This document shows positions 18,023 through 27,350 of a stretch of DNA of 64,000 bases, piece by piece. Position 1 is the first letter of the stretch. Every line of letters starts with the position of its first letter. The position numbers and the translations under genes were made by a program. The DNA is taken from positions 248,001-312,000 of the forward strand of contig NZ_CP015164.1 in the NCBI RefSeq assembly GCF_001766235.1, read 5' to 3'. Under the pieces are notes generated by a model, which was not told the origin of the DNA, ran no database searches, and saw only the letters and a program-made list of their open reading frames with translations. Source of the DNA: Acetobacter ascendens (GTDB lineage Bacteria; Pseudomonadota; Alphaproteobacteria; Acetobacterales; Acetobacteraceae).

Positions 18023-19198
18023 ATGGCGGACGCAGCGCAGGTGAATATTCCGGCCAATCTGGCACTGACAGATCCGGTTGGAGTGGCGCAGGCGCTTATC
18101 CGTCTGCCTTCTGTCTCGCCAGATCCGGGCGCATCACAGCATCTGCTTGCAGCCATGCTGGAGCGCTTGGGGTTTGAGGTCACGCACCTTCCGTTTGGTG
18201 AAGGTGCTGAGCGCACGCCCAATTTCTTTGCTCGTCTGGGCACGGGTAGCCCCCATATCTGCTACGCTGGCCATACCGATGTGGTGCCGCCGGGGAATGA
18301 GGCCGATTGGTCTCATCCCCCATATGCGGCGGATATTGTGGATGGTGTGCTGTATGGCCGTGGCGCATGTGACATGAAGGGCGGCATTGCGGCTTTTGTG
18401 TCTGCCGTAGCACGGCATGTAGCCACTGGGCTGGGCAAAGGCTCTATCAGTTTTCTGATAACCGGGGATGAAGAGGGCCCCGCCACCTACGGCACGGTAA
18501 AGGTGCTGGAATGGATGGCGGAGCACAATCAAATCCCGGATTATTGTCTGGTAGGTGAGCCCACCAACCCCAAAGTATTGGGCGAGATGGTGAAGGTTGG
18601 CCGCCGTGGCAGCTTAAACGCGCATATTGTGGTGGAAGGCACGCAAGGCCATGTGGCCTATCCCCACCGGGCAGATAACCCGGTGCATCGCCTATTGGCG
18701 GTGCTGGCAGCTTTACGCGGTACACCGCTAGATAACGGCACCGAGTATTTTGAACCCTCCAGCCTTCAGGTCACCAGTGTGGATGTGGGCAACGGGGCTA
18801 CAAACGTTATTCCCGCACGGGCCGAAGCACGGCTGAACATTCGGTTTAATGATTTGCATACAGGTGCTGCGCTGAAGGGCTGGGTAGAAACCATTTGCCG
18901 CCAGCATGCCCCGCGTTCGCGCGTGGAGATCAAGATCAGCGGTGAATCTTTTCTGACGTCCCCCACGCAGGAAACCACGGCTCTTGTAGAGGCCATCAAG
19001 CAGATTACGGGCCGCACGCCCAAGTTGGATACCGGGGGCGGCACATCGGATGCACGCTTTATCAGCCGGTATTGTGCGGTTTCTGAATTCGGGCTGGTAG
19101 GCGCGAGTATTCACAAAGTTGATGAACACACGGATGTTGCGGATCTGGAAATGCTGACACGGATCTATCAGACTTTTCTGGAAGGAGCGCAGGCATGA
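18023..19198 (+). CDS. dapE: Succinyl-diaminopimelate desuccinylase
   Basis: DapE hydrolyses N-succinyl-LL-diaminopimelate to LL-diaminopimelate and succinate, acting after DapD. The 391-residue M20 metallopeptidase has the zinc ligands and catalytic residues H84 and D86 (YAGHTDVVPPG), D117 (GRGACDMKGG) and E150-E151 (ITGDEEGPA). A dimerisation domain is inserted at about residues 180-290. The gene follows dapD, and its stop overlaps the next membrane-protein gene by 4 bp. Confidence 0.96.
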   Translation: MADAAQVNIPANLALTDPVGVAQALIRLPSVSPDPGASQHLLAAMLERLGFEVTHLPFGEGAERTPNFFARLGTGSPHICYAGHTDVVPPGNEADWSHPPYAADIVDGVLYGRGACDMKGGIAAFVSAVARHVATGLGKGSISFLITGDEEGPATYGTVKVLEWMAEHNQIPDYCLVGEPTNPKVLGEMVKVGRRGSLNAHIVVEGTQGHVAYPHRADNPVHRLLAVLAALRGTPLDNGTEYFEPSSLQVTSVDVGNGATNVIPARAEARLNIRFNDLHTGAALKGWVETICRQHAPRSRVEIKISGESFLTSPTQETTALVEAIKQITGRTPKLDTGGGTSDARFISRYCAVSEFGLVGASIHKVDEHTDVADLEMLTRIYQTFLEGAQA

Positions 19199-19818
19199 TT
19201 CCCGATACCAGCAAGCCCGGTGTTATCCGGCGTACATTGCAGGGCATGTTGCTGCTGGCCAGCGGGCGCCGGGATGGCATGGCGTGTTTTGATGGCACGC
19301 TAGATGCCTTTGGCGCAGCGCTTGCGCCGCAGTTGGCGTTTCTGGTGGTAGGGCTGATGCAGGTCTTCCTCCAGACTGACAAGATCATGGCGCTTATCAA
19401 GGTTCTGCTTTCCTTGTGCGTTACTTTGCTGCCTGCTGTTGTGTCTCATTTTTACGCCCAGCGTTGGGGCCGTGGGGCGCTATGGCTGCGCTATATTACG
19501 GCAGCCACATGGTGCAACTGGGTGGTGGTGCTGATTTCTCTGGCTGCCACGCTACTGGCTGCACTGCTGTTTCCCGCCATTGCACAACAGCCGGGCTTTA
19601 TGGCCGCATTGGTGATGACAGCCGCTGTGTATGAACTCTGGCTGCAATGGTTTGTGGCCCGCGTGGGCTTAAGCATCAGCGGTGGGCGTGCCTTTGTGCT
19701 GTATGCCTCTGTGCTGCTGGCTACGCTGGCGCTGTATGGTTTGGCTGCGCTGCTACCGCCCCATTACAAGGTGCTGACAGATCTGCTTCAGCCCATGATT
19801 GTGATGAACAATTCCTGA
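19195..19818 (+). CDS. Putative inner-membrane protein of unknown function
   Basis: The family is not recognised. The 207-residue product has about four to five hydrophobic segments (around residues 45-60, 65-85, 100-130, 135-150 and 165-185) and short charged loops. An N-terminal amphipathic region (IRRTLQGMLLLASGRRDGMACF) precedes them. ATGA overlap with dapE implies coupled translation, but nothing in its sequence points to lysine synthesis. It ends about 25 bp before the convergent truA gene. Confidence 0.7.
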   Translation: MIPDTSKPGVIRRTLQGMLLLASGRRDGMACFDGTLDAFGAALAPQLAFLVVGLMQVFLQTDKIMALIKVLLSLCVTLLPAVVSHFYAQRWGRGALWLRYITAATWCNWVVVLISLAATLLAALLFPAIAQQPGFMAALVMTAAVYELWLQWFVARVGLSISGGRAFVLYASVLLATLALYGLAALLPPHYKVLTDLLQPMIVMNNS

Positions 19819-19842
19819 AGAAAGTTTTGTGCCAGACCCGTT

Positions 19843-20631
19843 TTAGTCAAACGGGTCTGGATCATACCCCACGCCGTTCAGGTAAAGCCCCTCTGGCGGG
19901 GCAGTAGGGCCTGCGGCGCAGCGGTTGCGGGCCTCTAGGGCTTGGGCAACACGCTCTGGCTGCCAAGCCCCAATTCCTACAAGTTTAAGCGTGCCCACCA
20001 TGTTCCGCACCTGATGGTGCAAGAAGGAGCGGGCCTTGGCAAAAACAATCACCTCATCCCCGTGGCGAGAAACTTCTAGTTGGTCCAGCGTGCGCATAGG
20101 GCTATGGGCTTGGCAGGCCACGGCGCGGAAAGACGTGAAATCATGCGGACCGACCAGAATATTGGCGGCTTCCTGCATTTTTTCCACATCCAGCGTGCTT
20201 TTAACGTGCCACACCTGCCCGGCCAGCAAGGTAGGGCGTGAGCGACGGTTGAGAATACGATACTGGTATGAGCGCCATATGGCGGAAAAGCGTGCGCTCC
20301 AGTCTGTATCAACCTGCGCAGCATCCAGCACCACCACGTTATGTGGTTTAAGGTGATAGCTCAGCCCCTCCCGCACAGAATGGCGGGAGAAACGCACATC
20401 AGCAGGAAAATCCAGATGTGCCACCTGTGCCAGCGCATGCACGCCGGAATCCGTGCGTCCGGCGGTAATGCTGCTTACGGGGCGGTTGTTGGCCAGCCGT
20501 GCGGCAGCTTCTTCCAGCAAAGACTGCACGGAGAGGTCGGATTTTTGGCGCTGCCAGCCTACAAGGCCAGTGCCATCATATTCCAGTTTAACGGCCCAAC
20601 GCTGAACGGGGGCAAGTTCTTCTTCCATCAT
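19843..20631 (-). CDS. truA: tRNA pseudouridine(38-40) synthase
   Basis: TruA isomerises uridines 38-40 in the anticodon arm of many tRNAs. The 262-residue protein carries [20 protein letters not shown] with D61 as the catalytic aspartate, and the [15 protein letters not shown] motif late in the chain. The start overlaps the fmt stop by 4 bp, so def-fmt-truA reads as one reverse-strand operon of translation genes. Confidence 0.95.
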   Translation of the reverse strand: MMEEELAPVQRWAVKLEYDGTGLVGWQRQKSDLSVQSLLEEAAARLANNRPVSSITAGRTDSGVHALAQVAHLDFPADVRFSRHSVREGLSYHLKPHNVVVLDAAQVDTDWSARFSAIWRSYQYRILNRRSRPTLLAGQVWHVKSTLDVEKMQEAANILVGPHDFTSFRAVACQAHSPMRTLDQLEVSRHGDEVIVFAKARSFLHHQVRNMVGTLKLVGIGAWQPERVAQALEARNRCAAGPTAPPEGLYLNGVGYDPDPFD

Positions 20632-21566
20632 GCGGGGTCTGGCTGCTCGGCCCCTAAAAGCGCGCCAGTGGCCAATGGCTGACCACGCAAAAAGGCATCG
20701 GCATCCATCATGCCCCGGCCGGGCTTTTGCAAGCGGGTAAGCCGCACAGCACCGCTGCCACAGGCAATGGTGAGGGCATCATCCAGCACTGTGCCGGGTT
20801 GGGCGGTGTGTTTGGTATCGGGCAGTGGGGTGGCAGCGCCAATTTTCAGCACCGTGTCATCGGGTAGGGTGGTAAAAGTGCCGGGCCACGGGGTGAGTGC
20901 ACGAATCTGGCGGTCTATTTCCGTGGCAGTTTTGGCCCAGTCTATGCGTCCATCTTCACGCGTCAGGCGCGGGGCGTAGGTGACGCCTTCTTCTGGCTGC
21001 GGCGTGGGTGTGGGCATATCGGCCAGCACACGCAGCGCCATATCTGCCCCCAATGCGCTGAGGGCATCGTGCAGGCTGGTGGCCGTTGTGGTGGCGGTAA
21101 TGGGCACGGCTTCACGCAGCAGCATGGGGCCTGTATCCAGCCCGGCTTCCATCTGCATAATGGTGACGCCGCTTTGGGTATCTCCGGCCAGAATGGCGCT
21201 CTGGATGGGGGAGGCACCGCGCCAGCGTGGTAGCAGGCTGGCATGAATATTCAGGCAGCCAAGGCGCGGGGCATCCAGCATGGCTTGGGGCAGAATAAGC
21301 CCATAGGCGGCCACAATGGCGGCATCGGCCCGGAGTGCTGCAAAATCTGCCCATTCGGGCTCATTTTTGCGCAGTGAGAGGGGGTGGCGCACCAGTAGCC
21401 CCAGTTTTTCCGCCGCCTGTTGCACGGGGGAAGCCTGAAGCTTTTTGCCGCGTCCTGCGGGGCGCGGGGGCTGACAGTACACAGCAACAATTTCGTGCCC
21501 CGCAGCATGGAGCGCACGCAGCGCCGGAACTGAAAAGTCCGGCGTGCCCATAAAGACAAGACGCAT
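20628..21566 (-). CDS. fmt: Methionyl-tRNA formyltransferase
   Basis: Fmt formylates initiator Met-tRNA with 10-formyltetrahydrofolate. The 312-residue protein starts [16 protein letters not shown]. It shows the catalytic N106, H108 and S110 in [16 protein letters not shown], and D144 in the [12 protein letters not shown] motif. A C-terminal tRNA-binding OB domain follows. It is 19 bp downstream of def, the enzyme that later removes the formyl group, and overlaps truA by 4 bp. Confidence 0.96.
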   Translation of the reverse strand: MRLVFMGTPDFSVPALRALHAAGHEIVAVYCQPPRPAGRGKKLQASPVQQAAEKLGLLVRHPLSLRKNEPEWADFAALRADAAIVAAYGLILPQAMLDAPRLGCLNIHASLLPRWRGASPIQSAILAGDTQSGVTIMQMEAGLDTGPMLLREAVPITATTTATSLHDALSALGADMALRVLADMPTPTPQPEEGVTYAPRLTREDGRIDWAKTATEIDRQIRALTPWPGTFTTLPDDTVLKIGAATPLPDTKHTAQPGTVLDDALTIACGSGAVRLTRLQKPGRGMMDADAFLRGQPLATGALLGAEQPDPA

Positions 21567-21585
21567 GGTTGGCGGCCCCTTAGGC

Positions 21586-22146
21586 TTATTTACGCTTTAG
21601 TTCCTTGGCCAGACGGCGCAGGATCATGTTGCGGCGCAGGGCGGAAAGGTGATCCACAAACAGCACGCCTTCCAGATGGTCTATTTCGTGCTGGATGCAG
21701 GTGGCCAGCAGGCCCTCGGCTTCGCGCTCCACCACATCACCATTCACGTTGTTCCAGCGTACGCGAATCTTTTCCGGGCGCACAACTTCCGCATACTGGT
21801 TGGGCAGGGAAAGGCAGCCTTCTTCCCGCACGGCCATATCTTCGGTTTCTGCAATCACTTCGGGGTTGATCATGACAATCGGGTCCCGCGCGTCTTTTTC
21901 TCCCAGATCAACCAGAATAAAGCGCTGGCTCAGGCCTACCTGCGGTGCCGCAAGCCCAATGCCGGGGGCCTGATACATGGCCGAGAACATGTTGGGCAGA
22001 ATCTTGCGAATTTCTGCCACGTCCTCTGGCTTCACCAGCCGCGCCTTCTGGCGCAGCACGGGGTGCGGCGGCGTAAGGATATGAAGGGGTGCTGCGCCAT
22101 CCGATGCAGCAGAAAAAGAGATGTCTGTATTGGCTGCGTGTGTCAT
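21586..22146 (-). CDS. def: Peptide deformylase
   Basis: Def removes the N-formyl group from nascent proteins. The metal-binding residues are C111 in EEGCLSLP, and H153 and H157 with catalytic E154 in QHEIDHLEG; the [10 protein letters not shown] motif is at 62-71. The start ATG 22146 gives 186 residues, a normal length. The frame stays open upstream, but that extension does not look like deformylase. No clear ribosome binding site is visible before this start. Confidence 0.95.
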   Translation of the reverse strand: MTHAANTDISFSAASDGAAPLHILTPPHPVLRQKARLVKPEDVAEIRKILPNMFSAMYQAPGIGLAAPQVGLSQRFILVDLGEKDARDPIVMINPEVIAETEDMAVREEGCLSLPNQYAEVVRPEKIRVRWNNVNGDVVEREAEGLLATCIQHEIDHLEGVLFVDHLSALRRNMILRRLAKELKRK

Positions 22147-22384
22147 ACTGCGGGATGTAGCGTTCCGCCGCGCCTGATGCCAGAGAAAAACACAGGGAAA
22201 ATCTGCCTCTGGCCTTAAAACCTGTTGCTTGTGCGCCACAGTGTGTTGTCCAATACCCCCATATGGCCGGATACAGGCATGGGGGCGGGGTTGCGTGTCA
22301 GCGGGCCTATCCCATATCGTGATAAGATCAGATGCCGTAACGGGTCTGATTTTTCTGTCTCGCTCAAGGAAGGAGGAGGCTTGG

Positions 22385-22894
22385 ATGTCTGGAAGACTGT
22401 TTGGCTCACCCATGTTTTTAGGGTTTGATCATCTTGAGCAGATGCTCGAACGCGCCAGCAAGGGATCGGGCGATGGATATCCGCCCTATAACATTGAGCA
22501 AATTGCCCCCAATGGCTTGCGGATCACTTTGGCCGTAGCAGGCTTTAAAATGGATGACTTGCAGATTACGCAGGAAGATAATCAGCTTGTTATTCGTGGT
22601 CGGCAGATGGAAGACGGAGAAGAACGCGTTTTTCTGCACCGGGGCATTGCCTCTCGCCAGTTTCAGAAAGCTTTTGTGCTGGCGGAAGGGATAGAAATTG
22701 GCGGGGCGTGGCTAGATAACGGTCTGTTGCATATAGACCTGTTTCGCCCCCAGCCGGAGGTGCGTGTGAAACGCATTGAAATTGTGCAGGGTGGGCAAAA
22801 AAATGGCCGCGCGCCTGCTGCCGGTAGCGGCAGTGTGCTGAAAGCCCGCTCATCGCGCATGCTGCGCCCAGTGATGGACGTGGATGAAAGCTGA
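22385..22894 (+). CDS. Small heat shock protein, Hsp20/IbpA type
   Basis: This holdase chaperone binds unfolding proteins and passes them to the DnaK/ClpB system. The 169-residue protein has the IbpA-like start (SPMFLGFDHLEQMLERASK), then an alpha-crystallin domain (PPYNIEQIAPNGLRITLAVAGF through GVWLDNG-like GGAWLDNGLLHIDL). A basic tail of about 35 residues follows. The ATG 22385 start is preceded by GGAGGAGG, a very strong ribosome binding site. The sequence CCCCATAT at 22257-22264 matches a sigma-32 type -10 element, although no -35 is found at normal spacing. A DUF1150 gene follows. Confidence 0.92.
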   Translation: MSGRLFGSPMFLGFDHLEQMLERASKGSGDGYPPYNIEQIAPNGLRITLAVAGFKMDDLQITQEDNQLVIRGRQMEDGEERVFLHRGIASRQFQKAFVLAEGIEIGGAWLDNGLLHIDLFRPQPEVRVKRIEIVQGGQKNGRAPAAGSGSVLKARSSRMLRPVMDVDES

Positions 22895-22912
22895 CCCAAT
22901 AAGGAGGACGCC

Positions 22913-23179
22913 ATGAAAAGTTCCATCTACAACGGTAGCGCCCCCGTTATGCCGCATGCGGCTGAACGCCCAGCAAAAGTTCGCCAGCTTTCAGAAAGCC
23001 AGTTCCGCTCCCTTGGGCTGCGGGAAGTTGCCTATACGCGCCCTGCGCTGATGGAAGATGATGAAATTGGTTGCGCCATTTACGCGGCTGACGGGTCTTT
23101 GCTGGCCGTAGTGGAAGATATTGAAACCGCATGGGGCGCAATTGTGCAGAATGATATGATCCCCGCCAGCTTGCAGTAA
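22913..23179 (+). CDS. DUF1150 family protein
   Basis: This is an 88-residue protein of unknown role. The core VRQLSESQFRSLGLREVAYTRPAL, ending in GCAIYAADGSLLAVVEDIETAWGAIVQND, is typical of DUF1150, which occurs mainly in alphaproteobacteria next to an Hsp20 gene, as here. ATG 22913 follows AAGGAGGACG. The gap to hsp20 is 18 bp, so the two are probably cotranscribed, and a role in stress or protein quality control is inferred from that alone. Confidence 0.88.
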   Translation: MKSSIYNGSAPVMPHAAERPAKVRQLSESQFRSLGLREVAYTRPALMEDDEIGCAIYAADGSLLAVVEDIETAWGAIVQNDMIPASLQ

Positions 23180-23215
23180 CGGCGGCGGCCCAAGGGCCAT
23201 TCAGCTTTGCCAGAC

Positions 23216-23248
23216 AGAAAAAGGATCGGCCAGTGCCGATCCTTTTTT
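23216..23248. terminator. Bidirectional rho-independent terminator
   Basis: The stem AAGGATCGGC (23221-23230) and GCCGATCCTT (23235-23244) encloses a 4-base loop. It has T's on the right and A's on the left. It lies between the convergent DUF1150 and hpf genes and can serve both. Confidence 0.9.
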
Positions 23249-23268
23249 ATGCGCATAACGCTATTGGC

Positions 23269-23889
23269 TTAGCGTGGGTTGGTGTCAATCCAGCCGATAT
23301 TGCCGTCATTTCGCCGATAAACCAGGCTTACCTGCTCATTGGCCGCATTGCGGAACAGCAGGAAAGAAATGCCTGCCAGATCAAGCCGCATAACGGCTTC
23401 ACCAACACTTAGTAGGGGAATATCCGTGGGCTGTTCAGCAATAATGGCGGCAAAGGTTTCTGTATCTGTGCCTTCCGGCTGTGTGGCAAGCACGGGTTTT
23501 TCCGTGTTGGCGCCCGAGGGTAGCGGATCTTCATTAAGCGGTTGCAGCACATAGGTGCGGCCACTTTGTGCTGCGGCCTGCCTTTGTGCGCCACGTGCAT
23601 GAGATGTTACCCGGCGGTTATATCGGCGCAGGCGTTTGGCAATGTGTTCAGCGGCATCATCAAATGCACCATTGGCATCTGCGGCTTCGCCTTCACCCCG
23701 CAATACAAGGCCACTGCCTGTGCGCACATTGATATCGCAGGTAAAGAACGAACGCGCCTTGCTGAAGGTCACCTGTGCTTGCAGGGCTTTGTCAAAATAT
23801 CGTTCCGCTAGGTTGCCAAGGTGGGAATTGACCCTGTGCTTCAGAGCATCGGACAGATCAATTTGTTTACCTGAAACCTGAATATGCAT
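23269..23889 (-). CDS. hpf: Ribosome hibernation-promoting factor, long form
   Basis: Long HPF dimerises 70S ribosomes into inactive 100S particles in starvation. The 206-residue product has the N-terminal S30AE/YfiA domain (MHIQVSGKQIDLSDALKHRVNSHL to about residue 100). A variable linker follows, then the C-terminal dimerisation domain (EAVMRLDLAGISFLLFRNAANEQVSLVYRRNDGNIGWIDTN). In many proteobacteria hpf follows lptB and rpoN; here it is separated from lptB by forward genes, and rpoN is absent. Confidence 0.94.
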   Translation of the reverse strand: MHIQVSGKQIDLSDALKHRVNSHLGNLAERYFDKALQAQVTFSKARSFFTCDINVRTGSGLVLRGEGEAADANGAFDDAAEHIAKRLRRYNRRVTSHARGAQRQAAAQSGRTYVLQPLNEDPLPSGANTEKPVLATQPEGTDTETFAAIIAEQPTDIPLLSVGEAVMRLDLAGISFLLFRNAANEQVSLVYRRNDGNIGWIDTNPR

Positions 23890-24236
23890 AGAACGTCGTT
23901 CCTTGCTGCTAAGTGGCAGAATCTCCAGATCTGAATAAACACCGGTGCCATACCAGAACCGGGTTTTTTCAGGTTCAACTGGCTAGCCTTGTTACGTTAC
24001 GCGAAGTGTCTGTAACGCTTCTTTCATATTTGGGCATGGGTGACGGTTGGTGTCCATGCCTTTGTTTCAAATATAATGCAGGGCTGGGCTTCTCGGTTGC
24101 ATGGCTAGGTAAAAAGCACCTAGCAGGCTTGCCGTGGGCAAACAGGCGTGCCTAACAATAAACAATACAGCCAGAATGGTACGGGGCAGCCTGTCTGCCG
24201 GAACGATGTTTTTTCTGACAGGAGAGTATATTTTCC
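23890..24236. other. 347 bp intergenic region with promoter-like and hairpin elements
   Basis: No gene is seen. It holds a short GC stem followed by T's (CCGGT...ACCGG then GTTTTTT, about 23942-23970). TATAAT at 24072-24077 has only a distant -35 candidate TTGGTG. A perfect hairpin GCTAGGT...ACCTAGC lies at about 24104-24124. An AGGAG box stands about 12 bases before ATG 24237. It may be the leader of the following small gene or an untranslated RNA. Confidence 0.4.
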
Positions 24237-24539
24237 ATGCTGCTGCGCTCTGCTTCGCCGGTTGAAATGCCTAAAATGCCACGTGGGCAGATGGTGCGCG
24301 TTAAGCTGGGCTGCATGGCTGGGCTTGGCCTGCTGTACGGTGCGTTTGTATGGCATCTGGCGCATGAAAAAATAGCCCCACGGCCCAATCCGGCAGCACG
24401 CATTTCTATCCGGTTTATCAAGGTGCCAATGGTGCTTCCGCCTGCGCCACCATCTGTTGAACCTGTGCTTGTGCAGCCTACGCCGGTTTTGTTCCCGCCT
24501 CCAAAACTGGTGCTGCGCCATGTGGGACATCACCGTTAA
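24237..24539 (+). CDS. Small single-pass membrane protein, proline-rich tail
   Basis: The family is not recognised. The 100-residue product has one membrane segment (LGCMAGLGLLYGAFVWHLA, about residues 23-41) after a short basic N-terminus. The outer part is proline- and valine-rich (VPMVLPPAPPSVEPVLVQPT), somewhat like the stalk of TonB-type proteins but without their C-terminal domain. AGGAG at about 24220 is a little far from ATG 24237. It precedes the MOSC gene by 34 bp. A real gene is likely but not certain. Confidence 0.5.
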   Translation: MLLRSASPVEMPKMPRGQMVRVKLGCMAGLGLLYGAFVWHLAHEKIAPRPNPAARISIRFIKVPMVLPPAPPSVEPVLVQPTPVLFPPPKLVLRHVGHHR

Positions 24540-24573
24540 AATAGAGTTCCGCTACCTGTAGGGAGTTTGCCGC

Positions 24574-25422
24574 ATGACAGGCCTAAGCGTTGCCAGCGTG
24601 CATGTTTACCCTGTTAAGGGGTTACGGGGGCTTTCTCCCGCCCAGGCCAGGCTATGGCCTTGGGGGCTGGAGGCAGATCGGCGGTGGATGATTACAGACC
24701 CGCAAGGCCGGTTTATCACCCAAAGAACCTGCCGAAATATGGCGCTAATAAACGCTTTGCCCACGCCAGAAGGGCTGGAACTGGGCAAGGCCAATATGCC
24801 CCTGTGTTCCGTGAAATTTCCAGATGCCAGCGCGCCCATGCGCTCTGTGACCGTATGGAAAGATACAGTGCAGGCGCGGGATGCGGGGGAAGAAGCCGCC
24901 CTGTGGCTGACCGAGGCTTTGGCGCAACCGTGCAAGTTGGTGTGGATGGATACACCCCAGAAAGCACGCCTGCGCCACTTGGATCAGGCAGACGTTCCGG
25001 TTTCTTTTGCCGATGGATACCCGCTGCTGGTGGCCACTACGGCATCTTTGGCGGATTTAAACGCACGTTTGCCGGTGGGGCAGGCTGTGCCTATGGCGCG
25101 GTTTCGGCCCAATATTGTAGTGCAGGATGCCGCACCGTGGGCCGAGGATAGCTGGCTACGCATACGTGTTGGCACGGCCATTTTGCGTATTCTGGCCCCA
25201 TGCTCACGCTGTGTGGTGACAACGATTGATCAGACCACAGCAGAAGTACCCAACCCCAAGGAGCCTCTGGCCACGCTGGCATCATTCCACCGCACGTCCA
25301 AAGGGGTGATGTTTGCGCAAAACGCAATGGTGGAGCAGCCCGGCATAATAGAGGTAGGCGCGCCTGTAACTGTATTGGACTCCGGGCCATCCAACCTGTT
25401 GGCGCAGATGACCAAAGCCTAG
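24574..25422 (+). CDS. MOSC domain protein (YcbX-like)
   Basis: The 282-residue protein has an N-terminal MOSC beta-barrel domain (VASVHVYPVKGLRGLSPAQA, GLEADRRWMITDPQGRFITQR) and a C-terminal MOSC domain with the PCSRC cysteine motif near residue 210. MOSC proteins bind or use molybdenum cofactor; E. coli YcbX reduces N-hydroxylated bases. The substrate here is unknown. Its end overlaps the end of the convergent lptB by 4 bp. Confidence 0.88.
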   Translation: MTGLSVASVHVYPVKGLRGLSPAQARLWPWGLEADRRWMITDPQGRFITQRTCRNMALINALPTPEGLELGKANMPLCSVKFPDASAPMRSVTVWKDTVQARDAGEEAALWLTEALAQPCKLVWMDTPQKARLRHLDQADVPVSFADGYPLLVATTASLADLNARLPVGQAVPMARFRPNIVVQDAAPWAEDSWLRIRVGTAILRILAPCSRCVVTTIDQTTAEVPNPKEPLATLASFHRTSKGVMFAQNAMVEQPGIIEVGAPVTVLDSGPSNLLAQMTKA

Positions 25423-26240
25423 AGTGAGAAGCTTTCACCCAGATACACGCGGCGCACATCTTCATGGGCCACAATTTCTTCCGGCACGCCCTGCATCAGC
25501 ACCTGGCCACTATGCATGATATAGGCGCGGTCAATCACTTCCAGCGTTTCACGCACGTTATGGTCTGTAATCAGCACGCCAATGCCGCGATCTTTGAGGT
25601 GAGACACCAGATCACGAATTTCCCCCACCGCAATGGGGTCAATCCCGGCCAGTGGTTCATCCAGCAGAATGTAATGGGGCTGGCTGGCCAGTGCGCGGGC
25701 AATTTCCAAACGACGACGTTCCCCCCCTGAAAGAGCAAGGGAGGGTGAGCGGCGCAGATGGCCGATACCAAATTCGCTCAACAGGCCATCCAGCATGACC
25801 TGCCGCTGGTCTGGGTCTGATTCCACCACTTCCAAGGCGGCCAGAATGTTTTGCTCCACATTCAGGCCACGGAAAATACTGGCTTCCTGCGGTAGATACC
25901 CAATGCCAAGCCGGGCGCGCCGATACATAGGCAACTGCGTAATATCCGCACCATCCAGCGTGATGGAGCCGGTATCGGGCTGCACAAGGCCCACAATCAT
26001 ATAAAAGCTGGTGGTTTTACCCGCACCGTTTGGCCCCAGTAGGCCAACCGCTTCCCCCCGATGCACTTCGATGGAAACATTTTTCACCACCTCGCGCTTT
26101 TTGTAGCTTTTGCCAATGCCACGTGCGTACAGGCCGTGGCCGGGGCGACGCGGGGCATGAATGTCTGTAGGTTCCGGCCCAACGCCTACAACTTCTTCAC
26201 GAACCGTTTCTTCCGACGTCCAGGTGACTTCCTGATTCAT
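25419..26240 (-). CDS. lptB: LPS export ABC transporter ATP-binding protein
   Basis: LptB powers LptFG to lift LPS from the inner membrane into the LptCAD bridge. The 273-residue ATPase has Walker A GPNGAGKTT at 69-77, the signature LSGGERRRLEIARAL, Walker B YILLDEPLAGID, and the switch histidine in LITDHNVRETL. An N-terminal extension of about 35 residues (acidic, then RRPGHG) precedes the usual LptB start. It lies 2 bp downstream of lptA in the kdsD-lptC-lptA-lptB operon. Confidence 0.95.
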   Translation of the reverse strand: MNQEVTWTSEETVREEVVGVGPEPTDIHAPRRPGHGLYARGIGKSYKKREVVKNVSIEVHRGEAVGLLGPNGAGKTTSFYMIVGLVQPDTGSITLDGADITQLPMYRRARLGIGYLPQEASIFRGLNVEQNILAALEVVESDPDQRQVMLDGLLSEFGIGHLRRSPSLALSGGERRRLEIARALASQPHYILLDEPLAGIDPIAVGEIRDLVSHLKDRGIGVLITDHNVRETLEVIDRAYIMHSGQVLMQGVPEEIVAHEDVRRVYLGESFSL

Positions 26241-26242
26241 GC

Positions 26243-27349
26243 TTATTTCCTGTCCGACGTATCGCCGTTATTGGGCACAACCAACCCACTTACCCGGCTG
26301 CCGGGGCGTTCTGTCATGGTGGCTATGCCTGTGTGCATGTTGATAATGGCGGCAGCGCCCTGAATCTGGTTTGGCCCACGGGTGATATGGACATTGCCAA
26401 CAATGCGGGCAATGCCGGTATCAGGCACATACACCCCGCGTTCCCCCGTTACGATTTCTGTTTGCGTATGCACCCATACATGGCCAAAAGCGTTTACCTT
26501 TTCCAGCTTGCCCGAACCACTGCTAAGCGGATCTGAACTGCTGCTGTTAGTGGTGTTGGCCTGCTGCTGTGGCTGGGCGTTCTGATCTGGCGGGGCGCTG
26601 TAGCCCACCAGCACATCAGCCCGGATCTGGCGCTGATCATTGGTGGTGACAGTGGCGTTGCCACGCCCGATGGAAATACGCTGCTGCGAATAATATTCCA
26701 TCGAATCCCGCGCCGTCAGCACATCCTGCGGGGTGGTCAGCTTCATGGCCTTGCCGGTCATGACAAGCACGGCCTGATCCATGTCGTACACGGCTTTATC
26801 ACCCCATGCCTGATCGGTTTGGGTGAAGATATGCACGTGGCCTATGGCTTCAAGTCGGAAAATTTCGTTAGCGCCGGAATCCTGATCATCCCCTCCGGCG
26901 GCTTTCTGGCCACCTGCATCTGCACTGCCATTGGTGGCGGGTGCTGGTGGCGGCTGATCTGTGCTGGCCGGAGGTGTGGCCGGTGTGGTGCCGTTGGCTG
27001 CCGGAGCCTGCACGCTTGCTGGTTTTGTACCATCTGCCCCAGCCGGAGCATTGCCATCTGGCATGCCGGGGGCAGGGGCTTTTTTGCGGTAATAGGCAAT
27101 CAGCTTGTCTGCCGTAACCGTAACATCCCCACGGATGGCTTTTGCCTGATCGTAGGCGGTGACTTTTTTCTGGTTCTGGTCCCAGTCAAATCCACCGGCG
27201 GCGGTAACGGTAATCTGCCCCCCGTGGGACATATCAATGGCCTGCGCCAGCGCTGTGCCAGAAAGGGCCAGCAGGGCACATGGCAGTGCCGCCATAACAG
27301 CAGAGGCAACACGCAGGGCAGGGCGAGGGCGAGAAAAAAGGCGGCGCAT
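26243..27349 (-). CDS. lptA: LPS transport periplasmic protein LptA with low-complexity inserts
   Basis: LptA polymers bridge the periplasm and carry LPS from LptC to LptD. I prefer ATG 27349, one base after the lptC stop, because it gives a clean signal peptide (MRRLFSRPR...ALSGTALAQ, about residues 1-36). A start at 27397 would overlap lptC by 47 bp. The OstA-like beta-jellyroll is split: residues about 91-162 are an Ala/Pro/Gly/Thr-rich disordered insert, and about 251-281 a Gln/Asn/Ser-rich one. Between and after them are matching strands (HVHIFTQTDQAWGDKAVYDM and HVWVHTQTEIVTGERGVYV). At 368 residues it is about twice the size of E. coli LptA. Confidence 0.88.
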   Translation of the reverse strand: MRRLFSRPRPALRVASAVMAALPCALLALSGTALAQAIDMSHGGQITVTAAGGFDWDQNQKKVTAYDQAKAIRGDVTVTADKLIAYYRKKAPAPGMPDGNAPAGADGTKPASVQAPAANGTTPATPPASTDQPPPAPATNGSADAGGQKAAGGDDQDSGANEIFRLEAIGHVHIFTQTDQAWGDKAVYDMDQAVLVMTGKAMKLTTPQDVLTARDSMEYYSQQRISIGRGNATVTTNDQRQIRADVLVGYSAPPDQNAQPQQQANTTNSSSSDPLSSGSGKLEKVNAFGHVWVHTQTEIVTGERGVYVPDTGIARIVGNVHITRGPNQIQGAAAIINMHTGIATMTERPGSRVSGLVVPNNGDTSDRK

Positions 27350-27350
27350 A

